Counted from the stretch's first letter, positions 1 to 10,726 are shown. The stretch is DNA of 41,443 nt from Nemertoderma westbladi (GCA_032718475.1 JAUCBJ010006533.1:1-41443), one strand, 5' to 3'. Numbers and translations are program-made. Notes: generated by a model not told the origin, from the letters alone.

Positions 1-210
1 TCGCCTCTGCTTTGTAGGACCAGCCAGTAATCTTGTGCTTTGGCAGCCTCACGGAGTGAATAACCATGGTGGACAGCCCATGACTTTCTTGAGACGCATC
101 TTAAAGGACACTGGCCTTGAAGATGCGGATGATCTAGCAAATTTCATGGGTGATAGGGAGTTGTGGCGGCGCAATTTTGTCGACAAGCCGGCACAGCAGA
201 TAATAGTGAA
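1..210 (+). mobile_element. 3' end of a non-LTR retrotransposon (LINE), truncated by window edge
   Basis: This stretch closely matches 21296-21525 in nucleotide sequence. It encodes the same C-terminal segment of an endonuclease-reverse transcriptase polyprotein: a W-x-P-H-G motif, then a D-T-G-L segment, then D-R-E-L-W-R. Compared with that copy it lacks about 20 bp near position 20 and 4 bp near position 29, which together keep the frame. It reads as the tail of the last ORF of a LINE from the same family as the intron 1 copy. Similarity stops shortly after position 205. The clade is not assigned. The element is certainly incomplete here, and whether the part outside the window is intact cannot be seen. 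Confidence 0.8.
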
Positions 211-546
211 TACTGGAATAGGCCTACAGATACTGAGATATGGAAATAATGGTAACCTGAACTGATTGGTTGCTGCTTAGAAGCAGCTTTCTCCAACCAC
301 ATTACTTTGTTTTACAACATGGAATAATGTTAATTGGAAAAGCCACGATCTAAGCACCAGTCAGTACTGCAGTAGGTCGGCCTACTACAGTCCAGTCAGC
401 TAGTACTAGTCCTGTAGTCATTCTCATTAAACAGCATTGCCGTACCAGTACGAGAGCCAGATTACCGCTAGCGCTACAGCGCTACTGAAAACACAAAGCA
501 GCAAAGGCAGAAAGGATTCTATTATCTGATTATAAAATACTAAAAT
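211..546. other. Upstream flank of the crooked-neck gene
   Basis: No gene is visible. It must contain the promoter and 5' leader of the downstream gene, but no clear TATA/initiator pair was found. A TATAAAA at 531-537 lies only 10 bp before the ATG, too close to serve that start. A near-palindrome at about 367-390, with stem AGTAGG/CCTACT, could form a small hairpin. Confidence 0.5.
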
Positions 547-2556
547 ATGTCTCATCAAACTGATAAGAAAATGCCCAAGTTTTCGACGGTAAGAAACAAA
601 ATGCCGGCGCCGGTGCAAATTACGGCGGAGCAACTTCTAAGGGAGGCGAAAGAGCGCGAATTGGAGATAATTCCCCCGCCCCCGAAACAGAAAGTTCAAG
701 ACGAAGACGAACTCAAAGATTATAAACTCAAGAAACGTAAAGTTTTCGAAGACATTTTGAGAAAAAATCGCAGTGTTATAACGAACTGGATTAAGTACGC
801 CCAATGGGAGGACAGTTTGGAGGAAGTTCAGCGGGCTCGTTCGATCTACGAACGGGCGTTGGATGTGGATCATCGGAACATAACGTTGTGGCTGAAATAC
901 GCAGAACTCGAGATGAAACACAAACAGGTGAACCACGCCCGGAACATATGGGACCGCGCGGTTACCATACTCCCACGAGCCAACCAGTTCTGGTACAAAT
1001 ACACCTACATGGAGGAGTTGCTAGGCAACGTGGTCGGAGCTCGACAGGTGTTCGAGCGCTGGGTGGAGTGGGAGCCGGAGGAGCAGGTCTGGTTCACCTA
1101 CGTCAAGTTCGAGTTGCGATACAACGAGAGGGATAACGCACGACAGGTTTACGAGCGTTTCGTCCGGTGCCATCCGGAGGTCCGGCATTGGATCCGATAC
1201 GCCAAGTTCGAGTCGCAGAACGGCTCGTCCGCCAACGCTCGATCCGTGTACGAACGGGCGGTGGAGTTCTTTGGGGAGGAACATCTCGACGATAAGTTGT
1301 TCGTGAGTTTCGCTAAGTTCGAGGAATCCCAGCGGGAGTACGAACGCGCGCGAGTTATCTATAAGTACGCGTTGGATAAACTCCCCAAGGAGGAGTCTGG
1401 GGCCGTGTTCGCGGCTTACACGAGCTTCGAGAAACGGTTCGGCGATAGGCGAGGCATCGAGGACGTCATCCTGAATAAACGCCGGTTCCAGTACGAGGAA
1501 GAAGTCGCCAACAACCCGCTGAACTACGACGCCTGGTTCGACTACCTCCGTCTGTTGGAGTCGGATTCGGATGCGGACTCAGTGCGGGAAGTCTACGAAC
1601 GCGCCCTCGGGAATCCGCCGCCCGTCCTCGAGAAGCGGATGTGGCGGCGGTACGTCTATCTTTGGATCTACTACGCGGTGTTCGAGGAGTTGTCCGGAGA
1701 GACGGGCCGCGCGCGGGCCGTTTACGCGGCCGCTCTCGCCGCTATTCCGCACGCGCGGTTCACCTTCGCCAAGGTGTGGCTGCTCGCCGCGCAGTTGGAG
1801 GTCCGCGCCAAGCAGCTCCCTGCGGCGCGACGGCTGCTAGGCAACGCGTTGGGTCGCTGTCCCAAAGACAAACTATTTAAGGGCTACATCGACCTGGAGC
1901 TGCAACTCCGGGAGTTCGATCGGTGTCGCGTTCTGTACCAGAAACATCTGGAGTTCAACCCCGAGAACTGCACCACCTGGCTGCGGTTCGCCGAGTTGGA
2001 GGCCTTACTCGGGGATACCGACCGAGCGCGGGCGATCTACGAGTTGGCGACCGCCCAACCTCGGATGGACCTACCGGAGGTCCTCTGGAAGTCCTTCATA
2101 GACTTTGAGATCGAGTTGGAGGAGTGGGAGCGCGCGCGGGGGCTCTACAACAAACTGCTGGAGAGAACGCAACATGTCAAGGTGTGGAAGAGTTACGCGG
2201 CCTTCGAGGCTTCCCACGGCGACCGCGAAGAGGCGCTGCTGCGAGCCCGGGGCGTCTACAAGGAGTCCAACGAGTCCCTCAGACTGGACGGCACCAAGGA
2301 GGACCGGGTCGCCTTACTGGAATCCTGGTTGACCTTCGAGACTCAGCAGGGAGACTCGGATTCAATCGCCGCGGTTAATAAACTAATGGCAAAGAAGGTG
2401 AAGAAGCGACGGAAGATAGTGACCGAGGATGGGAGCGAGGCGGGGTGGGAGGAGTACTTCGATTATATATTCCCGGCAGACGAAGCCGCCCAACCGAACC
2501 TGAAACTCCTAGAGGCCGCCCGGATGTGGAAGAAACATGTAGAACTTCCAACATAA
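547..2556 (+). CDS. CRNKL1: Crooked neck-like protein (CRNKL1/Clf1/Syf3 family), spliceosomal HAT-repeat scaffold
   Basis: The 669-residue protein is made almost entirely of HAT (half-a-TPR) repeats, from about residue 79 to about 610, with recurring W-x-x-Y/F...R-A-R-x-V/I-Y-E-R-A patterns. Proteins of this family are core members of the Prp19/NineTeen complex and scaffold the catalytically activated spliceosome in the nucleus. Family-specific landmarks are the N-terminal QITAEQLLREAKERELE block (about residues 24-40), the PPPP segment after it, and the C-terminal KKRRK basic stretch followed by GWEEYFDYIFP (about 633-643). Length is near that of insect orthologues; the acidic tail of some vertebrate forms is absent. 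The start at 547 keeps the short basic leader; the ATG at 571 is an alternative. The gene is a single uninterrupted exon. The first ~350 nt are AT-richer than the rest, which is strongly GC-rich against AT-rich flanks. No poly(A) tract follows the stop. Confidence 0.95.
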   Translation: MSHQTDKKMPKFSTVRNKMPAPVQITAEQLLREAKERELEIIPPPPKQKVQDEDELKDYKLKKRKVFEDILRKNRSVITNWIKYAQWEDSLEEVQRARSIYERALDVDHRNITLWLKYAELEMKHKQVNHARNIWDRAVTILPRANQFWYKYTYMEELLGNVVGARQVFERWVEWEPEEQVWFTYVKFELRYNERDNARQVYERFVRCHPEVRHWIRYAKFESQNGSSANARSVYERAVEFFGEEHLDDKLFVSFAKFEESQREYERARVIYKYALDKLPKEESGAVFAAYTSFEKRFGDRRGIEDVILNKRRFQYEEEVANNPLNYDAWFDYLRLLESDSDADSVREVYERALGNPPPVLEKRMWRRYVYLWIYYAVFEELSGETGRARAVYAAALAAIPHARFTFAKVWLLAAQLEVRAKQLPAARRLLGNALGRCPKDKLFKGYIDLELQLREFDRCRVLYQKHLEFNPENCTTWLRFAELEALLGDTDRARAIYELATAQPRMDLPEVLWKSFIDFEIELEEWERARGLYNKLLERTQHVKVWKSYAAFEASHGDREEALLRARGVYKESNESLRLDGTKEDRVALLESWLTFETQQGDSDSIAAVNKLMAKKVKKRRKIVTEDGSEAGWEEYFDYIFPADEAAQPNLKLLEAARMWKKHVELPT

Positions 2557-2826
2557 CTGAATCCATTCTAACGCGGTCGTTTGTATTTCAGTAATATTTT
2601 TTAATGTAAAATAGTTTTATAAGATGTAATTAGAACATAATATTGCAGTATAATATATAAACTTCTCAACGCAGTAACAATGCCTCCCACCCTGTGTTGT
2701 CTTTGTGATAAAGAATTGGTGCCATTAGTTATTTAACCTAGATTGAATTTCCAGATATGGGAGAACTCTTCACGCAATAAAAATCCATTCCTCTCCAGGG
2801 GAAATTCGACGCAAATAACAGTTGAT
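2557..2826. other. 3' flank of the crooked-neck gene
   Basis: AT-rich, no ORF of interest. The presumed 3' UTR lies here. A candidate polyadenylation signal AATAAA occurs at about 2777. There is no oligo-A tract of the kind left by a recent retrocopy. Confidence 0.5.
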
Positions 2827-3000
2827 TACTCTCAAGGATAAAACTATAGCCTGTTCAATTGACTTTAGTTTATTGTTTTGGTTAAAGTAACGTGCCTTTG
2901 GAAACCTGCTCCTTTCCCTTAAATTATTAATTTAAAATTGAGACGAGATATTAATTCGCCGAGATGGGATTTGCGTCCAGTTTCCACCACAGTCTCCGAA
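2827..3000 (+). repeat. Dispersed repeat D, copy 1 (left of minisatellite 1)
   Basis: This segment matches 5973-6138 over almost its whole length and 9491-9563 over its first part. Shared blocks include TTTAGTTTATTGTTTTGGTT, AACCTGCTCCTTT, GATATTAATTCGCC and GATTTGCGTCCAGTTT. Shorter pieces occur at 14913-14937 and, inverted, near 35796 and 32828. It is noncoding, about 170 bp, with no obvious terminal inverted repeats. It may be a SINE or a fragment of a non-autonomous DNA element. Confidence 0.8.
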
Positions 3001-3065
3001 TTTCTAACTAATATTTCTCGTAATTTTATTTATTGCCTGTTGACATGTACTGAGGTAAATATTAG
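3001..3065. other. Short unique spacer before minisatellite 1
   Basis: AT-rich spacer between dispersed repeat D copy 1 and the first minisatellite unit. Nothing else is seen. Confidence 0.5.
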
Positions 3066-5848
3066 GTGTGGGGAAGGGTGGATTGTCGTCCCAGCCTAGG
3101 ACCCCCGCACCCTAGGAAGGGTGGATTGTCGTCCCAGCCCCCGCACACTAGGAAGGGTGGATTGTCGTCCCAGCCCAGGACCCCCGCACACTAGGAAGGG
3201 TGGATTGTCGTCCCAGCCCAGAACCCCCGCACACTAGGAAGGGTGGATTGTCGTCCCAGCCCAGGACCGCCGCACACTAGGAAGGGTGGATTGTCGTCCC
3301 AGCCCAGGACCCCCGCACACTAGGAAGGGGGATTGTCGTCCCAGCCCAGGACCCCCGCACACTAGGAAGGGTGGATTGTCGTCCCAGCCCAGGACCCCCG
3401 CACACTAGGAAGGGTGGATTGTCGTCCCAGCCCAGGACCGCCGCACACTAGGAAGGGTGGATTGTCGTCCCAGCCCAGACCCCCGCACACTAGGAAGGGT
3501 GGATTGTCGTCCCAGCCCAGGACCCCCGCACACTAGGAAGGGTGGATTGTCGTCCCAGCCCAGGACCCCCGCACACTAGGAAGGGGGATTGTCGTCCCAG
3601 CCCAGGACCCCCGCACACTAGGAAGGGTGGATTGTCGTCCCAGCCCAGGACCCCCGCACACTAGGAAGGGGGATTGTCGTCCCAGCCCAGGACCCCCGCA
3701 CACTAGGAAGGGTGGATTGTCGTCCTAGCCCAGGACCCCCGCACACTAGGAAGGGTGGATTGTCGTCCCAGCCCAGGACCCCCGCACACTAGGAAGGGTG
3801 GATTGTCGTCCCAGCCCAGGACCCCCGCACACTAGGAAGGGTGGATTGTCGTCCCAGCCCAGGACCCCCGCGCACTAGAAAGGGGGATTGTCGTCCCAGC
3901 CCAGGACCCCCGCACACTAGGAAGGGTGGATTGTCGTCTCAGCCCAGGACCCCCGCACACTAGGAAGGGTGGATTGTCGTCCCAGCCCAGGACCCCCGCA
4001 CACTAGGAAGGGGGATTGTCGTCCCAGCCCAGGACCCCCGCACACTAGGAAGGGTGGATTGTCGTCCCAGCCCAGGACCCCCGCACACTAGGAAGGGTGG
4101 ATTGTGGTCCCAGCCCAGGACCCCCGCACACTAGGAAGGGTGGATTGTCGTCCCAGCCCAGGACCCCCGCACACTAGGAAGGGTGGATTGTCGTCCCAGC
4201 CCAGGACCCCCGCACACTAGGAAGGGGGATTGTCGTCCCAGCCCAGGACCCCCGCACACTAGGAAGGGTGGATAGTCGTCCCAGCCCAGACCCCCGCACA
4301 CTAGGAAGGGTGGATTGTCGTCCCAGCCCAGGACCCCCGCACACTAGGAAGGGTGGATTGTCGTCCCAGCCCAGGACCCCCGCACACTAGGAAGGGGGAT
4401 TGTCGTCCCAGCCCAGGACCCCCGCACACTAGGAAGGGGGATTGTCGTCCCAGCCCAGGACCCCCGCACACTAGGAAGGGTGGATTGTCGTCCCAGCCCA
4501 GGACCCCCGCACACTAGGAAGGGGGATTGTCGTCCCAGCCCAGGACCCCCGCACACTAGGAAGGGGGATTGTCGTCCCAGCCCAGGACCCCCGCACCCTA
4601 GGAAGGGTGGATTGTCGTCCCAGCCCAGGACCCCCGCACACTAGGAAGGGGGATTGTCGTCCCAGCCCAGGACCCACGCACACTAGGAAGGGGGATTTTC
4701 GTCCCAGCCCAGACCCCCGCACACTAGGAAGGGTGGATTGTCGTCCCAGCCCAGGACCGCCGCACACTAGGAAGGGTGGATTGTCGTCCCAGCCCAGGAC
4801 CGCCGCACACTAGGAAGGGTGGATTGTCGTCCCAGCCCAGGACCCCCGCACACTAGGAAGGGGGATTGTCGTCCCAGCCCAGGACCCCCGCACACTAGGA
4901 AGGGTGGATTGTCGTCCCAGCCCAGGACCCCCGCACACTAGGAAGGGTGGATTGTCGTCCCAGCCCAGACCCCCGCACACTAGGAAGGGTGGATTGTCGT
5001 CCCAGCCCAGACCCCCGCACACTAGGAAGGGTGGATTGTCGTCCCAGCCCAGGACCGCCGCACACTAGGAAGGGTGGATTGTCGTCCCAGCCCAGACCCC
5101 CGCACACTAGGAAGGGTGGATTGTCGTCCCAGCCCAGGACCCCCGCACACTAGGAAGGGTGGATTGTCGTCCCAGCCCAGGACCCCCGCACACTAGGAAG
5201 GGGGATTTTCGTCCCAGCCCAGGACCCCCGCACACTAGGAAGGGTGGATTGTCGTCCCAGCCCAGGACCCCCGCACACTAGGAAGGGGGATTGTCGTCCC
5301 AGCCCAGGACCCCCGCACACTAGGAAGGGTGGATTGTCGTCCCAGCCCAGGACCCCCGCGCACTAGAAAGGGGGATTGTCGTCCCAGCCCAGGACCCCCG
5401 CACACTAGGAAGGGTGGATTGTCGTCCCAGCCCAGGACCCCCGCACACTAGGAAGGGGGATTGTCGTCCCAGCCCAGGACCCCCGCACACTAGGAAGGGT
5501 GGATTGTCGTCCTAGCCCAGGACCCCCGCACACTAGGAAGGGTGGATTGTCGTCCCAGCCCAGGACCCCCGCACACTAGGAAGGGTGGATTGTCGTCCCA
5601 GCCCAGGACCCCCGCACACTAGGAAGGGTGGATTGTCGTCCCAGCCCAGGACCCCCGCACACTAGGAAGGGTGGATTGTCGTCCCAGCCCAGACCCCCGC
5701 ACACTAGGAAGGGTGGATTGTCGTCCCAGCCCAGGACCCCCGCACACTAGGAAGGGTGGATTGTCGTCCCAGCCCAGGACCCCCGCACACTAGGAAGGGT
5801 GGATTGTCGTCCCAGCCCAGGACCCCCGCACACTAGGAAGGGGGATTG
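3066..5848. repeat. Minisatellite 1: 41-43 bp unit, about 65 copies
   Basis: The unit reads GGAAGGGTGGATTGTCGTCC, then CAGCCCAGGACCCCCGCACACTA in the + direction. Length variants are made by loss of the T in GGGTGG (42 bp) and by AGGACC shortened to AGACC. Copies are nearly identical apart from sporadic substitutions, pointing to recent expansion or homogenisation. Blocks of variants recur in order, so slippage has involved multi-unit segments. The several 60-100 residue open frames here are repeat artefacts. Confidence 0.97.
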
Positions 5849-5972
5849 CTGTACCAGGAGGACCACTGCCTCATTTATCCTTATCTTGGGGGCTCCTAAA
5901 ACTCAATCCGAGTTGGCTCCCTTTATTTTACATTCTCTGAATTTGGTGGTTCTTATTCTCTTTTTACTACTA
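5849..5972. other. Spacer between minisatellite 1 and dispersed repeat D copy 2
   Basis: Unique sequence, no gene recognised. Confidence 0.4.
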
Positions 5973-6138
5973 AAATCTCAAAAATAAAACTAACTTGTTC
6001 TATTGTATTTAGTTTATTGTTTTGGTTAAAATATGTTTTGGTAACCTGCTCCTTTACCTAAATTGATAATTTAACATTGAGGCGGGATATTAATTCGCCA
6101 ACATGAGATTTGCGTCCAGTTTACCCCCCTGTCTCCAT
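5973..6138 (+). repeat. Dispersed repeat D, copy 2 (right of minisatellite 1)
   Basis: Same orientation as copy 1 at 2827-3000 and similar over nearly its full length. With copy 1 it brackets minisatellite 1 as direct repeats. Confidence 0.8.
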
Positions 6139-6830
6139 TATCATTGGCGCAACCCAACCCATTCTAGAATTCCAAATCATAAATAATCAGCTAATTATTT
6201 TAAGGGGGTTGGCGCTATCTTAACACAGTCAATGAAATCCAATAGTAACAGGGCAAGGCTTTGTCCAAAATTAATAATTTGAGCTATAAGGGTCAATCGA
6301 TAACTAAAGATTGTTTTAAAAAAAATTGTAATATAGTTATAATAATTTAGTGCTAATTAGTAGTATACAATTATTACTATTACTAAAAACAATACTCTTC
6401 GAACAAACATTAGTTATATAACTAGTTATTTCGTATATATAATTAGGATATACTTTTGAATAAAAGTTTTTGGTCAACATTTTTTGATATTATTGATTAT
6501 TTCCAATTTTATTACCAAATTAATTAATTATTTTCATATTTATTTTCAAAAAATTAGCGTTTCTCACATTTCGAAGCCAATAAAATGAGATAGGATCAAA
6601 TTTTAAAATTCTGACCAAAGCTTTTGAAGACACCAAGCTTGTGATTACTGTGTCCAAATTTCATCAAAAAATATTAAAAATTGGCAGAAGAGTAGCATTT
6701 TTAATTTCGTAAAAATGAAAAAATTCCATTCTGAGATAATTGCCTTTAAAGTTTGAACCTTCCCGCGCATAAAATATCTGTTAATATGTGAGAATGTCTG
6801 TCAATATATATCTAGCAACAAGAAAGCACA
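6139..6830. other. AT-rich gene-free stretch
   Basis: No coding potential. From about 6540 to 6790 the sequence, read as its reverse complement, resembles 12780-12900 (shared GCGGGAA followed by a diverged AAACT...AAAGGC...TCTCA block). It is probably the outer flank of the module-built repeat that follows. Confidence 0.4.
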
Positions 6831-7310
6831 AACTCATTCTAAGGTTTTTGCTATGAGGGTTTTCCTGGACGCTGATTTCGTTTCTGAGGTCAATTTTCAC
6901 TTTTAATAAAATCTAGTTTGTTTGTCTGTCGGTCTATCCGACTGTCTGTCTGTCAAATATAAGAAAAAGGCAAACCATCTAGCTAAAAGTTTAGCCATAG
7001 GTGTTTTCCTGGTCTCAGAATTAATTTCGAGTGTCAAATTTAACATTTGATGACTTCCAAATTGTCGGTTTGGGTGTCAGACTGTCGGTTATAATTTGAC
7101 AGACAGAGTGACGGCATACAGACAGAACCGACAATATTGATTAATGACATCAGAAATGAAGTCACCGACAACGAAAACCTATACACGGAATTTTTTAGAA
7201 GGATAGTATGCTATTAATTGAGGGACAGACATACTGACGGACAAACCCGACAGTAAAACGGACCGACAGCCATATCTCGAGAAGTAAGACAGATCTTGCT
7301 AAACGGTTTT
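6831..7310. repeat. Module-built inverted repeat rich in GTCTGTC/GACAGAC, copy 1
   Basis: A diverged module, GCTATGAGGGTTTTCCTGG followed about 10 bp later by TTTCGTTTCTGAGGTC, occurs at 6847-6895. It recurs in weaker form at 6996-7040 and appears inverted at 7144-7183 (GAAATGAAGTCACCGAC then GAAAACCTATA). Between modules lie GTCTGTCTGTC-type tracts that switch to GACAGAC across a centre near 7090-7110. The whole therefore reads as an imperfect palindrome, typical of non-autonomous DNA elements. Related modules occur at 12073-12590. There is no coding sequence. Confidence 0.6.
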
Positions 7311-7865
7311 CAAATTTGGAATCTTGATAAAAATCTGCTCCAGATGAAATAGAACAAAATTATTTGTAAAAAATTATTGAAATAGTTTAATATTTTAATT
7401 TATAAACGAAACATTACGTTTCTAAGAGTGTAAATTTAGGTAGAGTAATGTACCCGGAGTAACCAAATTGATATGGAATTGAAAATGACTCAATATTTAA
7501 TTTATGTTATTGGGAGTGTTTTATAGAATTAAAATCCTTTATGGCCATCTAGAGGTAAACAATCGCACTGAACTAACATTAACGAGTTCATGTTACTACC
7601 GTTTGGTAGTTTTCACATGCACTATATTTAATTCCACGGCTATAAATATATAGTAAATTCAATGCTGTGCTGGCTGCGCTATGGGTTCTATATTTAACGC
7701 CATAGAGGTAGTAAAGTTTTATTCGGCCCGGGATTACTCACACGACATTTCCAGTGGAGTCCCCCCAGAACAATACTCCACAAAAGGAACTGGTTCTCAT
7801 TTAGCTACTATTTAAGGATGCAAGGCAGAGAGATTAGTCCTGGTTAATTAATAGTTAATGTCCGT
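7311..7865. other. Gene-free stretch before minisatellite 2
   Basis: AT-rich, no gene, RNA or repeat recognised. Confidence 0.4.
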
Positions 7866-9175
7866 CGTAAAACAGAGACGATACCGTTCTGGTAAGGTAT
7901 ACGGCATTCGTAAAACAGAGACGATACCGTTCTGGTAAGGTATACGGCATTCGTAAAACAGAGACTATACCGTTCTGGTAAGGTATACGGCATTCGTAAG
8001 ACAGAGACGATACCGTTCTGGTAAGGTATACGGCATTCGTAAGACAGAGACTATACCGTTCTGGTAAGGTATACGGCATTCGTAAGACAGAGACGATACC
8101 GTTCTGGTAAGGTATACGGCATTCGTAAAACAGAGACGATACCGTTCTGGTAAGGTATACGGCATTCGTAAGACAGAGACGATACCGTTCTGGTAAGGTA
8201 TACGGCATTCGTAAAACAGAGACGATACCGTTCTGGTAAGGTATACGGCATTCGTAAAACAGAGACTATACCGTTCTGGTAAGGTATACGGCATTCGTAA
8301 AACAGAGACGATACCGTTCTGGTAAGGTATACGGCATTCGTAAGACAGAGACGATACCGTTCTGGTAAGGTATACGGCATTCGTAAAACAGAGACGATAC
8401 CGTTCTGGTAAGGTATACGGCATTCGTAAAACAGAGACTATACCGTTCTGGTAAGGTATACGGCATTCGTAAAACAGAGACGATACCGTTCTGGTAAGGT
8501 ATACGGCATTCGTAAGACAGAGACTATACCGTTCTGGAAAGGTATACGGCATTCGTAAAACAGAGACGATATACCGTTCTGGTAAGGTATACGGCATTCG
8601 TAAGACAGAGACTATATACCGTTCTGGTAAGGTATACGGCATTCGTAAGACAGAGACGATACCGTTCTGGTAAGGTATATGGCATTATCGTAAAACAGAG
8701 ACGATACCGTTCTGGTAAGGTATACGGCATTCGTAAAACAGAGACGATATACCGTTCTGGTAAGGTATACGGCATTCGTAAGACAGAGACTATATACCGT
8801 TCTGGTAAGGTATACGGCATTCGTAAGACAGAGACTATACCATTCTGGTAAGGTATACGGTATTCGTAAAACAGAGACGATACCGTTCTGGTAAGGTATA
8901 CGGCATTCGTAAGACAGAGACTATACCGTTCTGGTAAGGTATACGGCATTCGTAAGACAGAGACGATACCGTTCTGGTAAGGTATATGGCATTCGTAAAA
9001 CAGAGACGATACCGTTCTGGTAAGGTATACGGCATTCGTAAAGCAGAGACGATATACCGTTCTGGTAAGGTATACGGCATTCGTAAGACAGAGACTATAT
9101 ACCGTTCTGGTAAGGTATACGGCATTCGTAAGACAGAGACTATACCGTTCTGGTAAGGTATACGGCATTCGTAAG
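7866..9175. repeat. Minisatellite 2: 43-45 bp unit, about 30 copies
   Basis: Each unit consists of CGTAAAACAGAGACGATACC (or the CGTAAGACAGAGACTATACC variant) followed by GTTCTGGTAAGGTATACGGCATT. Units of 45 bp carry an extra TA (GATATACC), concentrated at 8550-9120. The order of A/G and G/T variants repeats in blocks, indicating multi-unit duplication. Minus-strand open frames up to 270 codons simply translate the repeat, because 43 bp cycles through three stop-free frames. They are not considered genes. Confidence 0.97.
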
Positions 9176-9194
9176 AAATCAATGACACAATCTA

Positions 9195-9409
9195 ATGTGG
9201 CCTTGCGTGTAACTGTAAACTGTATATAAATTTTATACAAAACGTTTCTACAGTAACAGATATTCGTTTTAAAATCGAACAAAATGTGCCACTTCGGTTC
9301 GGTGGCATTGTGGTAACAAAGACGTAATGGAGACATTCAAATAGAAAACGAACGCGTAGAAATAAATCGAAAACTATTTTGGAAACAAAATGCTATAAGG
9401 CGAAAAGCT
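9195..9409 (-). repeat. Inverted-repeat arm, left (partner 11061-11240)
   Basis: The reverse complement of this segment aligns with 11061-11240. Shared blocks are GCTTTTCGCC, AGCATTTTGTTTC, GTTTTCGATTTAT, ACGCGTT, GAATATCT and GCAAGGCCACA. It begins some 20 bp after the end of minisatellite 2, so the array sits at the edge of this element. It could be a long terminal inverted repeat of one element spanning to 11240, or two dispersed copies in opposite orientation. Confidence 0.75.
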
Positions 9410-9490
9410 GACCAAAAGGGTCGGAGTAAAACGCGGATCCGGATTCTACATTCAACATTGTCCCTAAAGTTGATTTTTTTTACATTTTTA

Positions 9491-9563
9491 TAACTCCCAA
9501 AAATAAAACTATAACCTGTTCTATTGACTTTAGTTTATTGTTTTGGTTAAAATAACGTGCCAC
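9491..9563 (+). repeat. Dispersed repeat D, partial copy 3
   Basis: Matches the first ~70 bp of copies at 2827 and 5973, including TTTAGTTTATTGTTTTGGTT, then diverges after ACGTGCC. Confidence 0.75.
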
Positions 9564-10615
9564 TGTAACAGCTTGTTAACACTTGGTTAGGAGAAATATT
9601 TATTAATTATAACCCAGTTCCCATAACTTCTGTCCACTCTAATTTATCTGAATTTGATGCCCGACTTATTGAGACAGTCTAGAATAGAAAGTGACTTATT
9701 CCGTTTTGACTTAAACTCCCTTCCCAGCCTTGGAGATTGCTAGGAAAGCGAATCTGGGGATTGATTGAATGATCTTCTACCATCCTCTACGATCGAGTTA
9801 AATCTTTCAGATAACGAGTTTCGGTTAGAATGGGGTCTCCTTGTTGGCGAAGCACCTAAACCCAACCTAACAAATGACTGAGGTTAACCAAGATAACTGA
9901 ACTGTATCCAACATACACTTCTATATGAAACATTAAATTCATTCTTTCTCAATTTTCGTGTATCCCTCCTTCATTTCCACCACTTAGTACTGTACCATTT
10001 TTTGTGTATACTGTGTATGGTGTATTGTATGTGTATCCGTCAATAAATAATAATAATAATACCAAATAAATACCTTTTTAGACGTTCTGTGTTAGTGTTC
10101 TAGACGTTTTTTTTTTACAAATTTAATAATATGATCAATTACCTATTTCATGTGACAACAGGTACAAGACAAATATGAAAATATGAATTTATTTTGATAT
10201 ATTTAAAGTGTATAAGAAAACATAGTGGCCATTTAGCCATGGAGGTAAAAATATATTCAGGGAGTAGTTAAAAAAACATTCCGAGTCTCACCCCACTTAG
10301 CGGAAACCTCTAAATATCGTGATTAGAGTTATACAGATTAGTATGGAGCCTGTAGATTTACGCCCGTATTCTCATTCATGTCATTTACATTTCCGCCAAA
10401 TTTATGTGTGCGTACTGGTAATGTAAATCTCAATTGGCGATTAATGCATAAATTGTTACTAAGTCCTGTATATAAATGAGTTGAACAGAAGGGTGACTGG
10501 CACGTCTGTTACACAATGGTGTTGGATACAATACCACTAACTATGTGTCACAGTAACGCATATAGTTAAATCGGTGGCTTAATAAAATCTCTTTCATAGA
10601 ATAATTCCGCGCCAA

Positions 10616-10726
10616 GGACACACGGATAGTTCACCTTGTCGAGCAGTTTTCCGGACACACAGATAATTCACCTTGTCGAGCTGTTTGCCGGACACACAGA
10701 TAGTTCACATTATCGAGCTGTTTGCC
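10616..10726. repeat. Three tandem copies of a 37-bp unit
   Basis: Units start at 10616, 10653 and 10690, each beginning GGACACACNGATANTTCAC and ending GAGCTGTTTGCC with one to four differences. The array is short and isolated. Confidence 0.9.

Noticed and set aside
531-537. TATAAAA as TATA box of the crooked-neck gene
   Set aside because: Only 10 bp before the ATG; a start site 25-30 bp downstream would fall inside the coding sequence.
4344-5153. Open frames of about 70-98 codons rich in Gly, Pro, Ser and Arg in minisatellite 1
   Set aside because: Frame overlaps on both strands and unit-length variants break them; simple repeat artefacts.
7866-9175. CRISPR-like regular repeats
   Set aside because: Units are contiguous with no unique spacers, and the genome is eukaryotic.
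7855-9336. Minus-strand open frames of 225 and 270 codons with a 43-residue periodicity
   Set aside because: A 43-bp repeat without stops in any frame gives such frames automatically; 45-bp units shift them without consequence.
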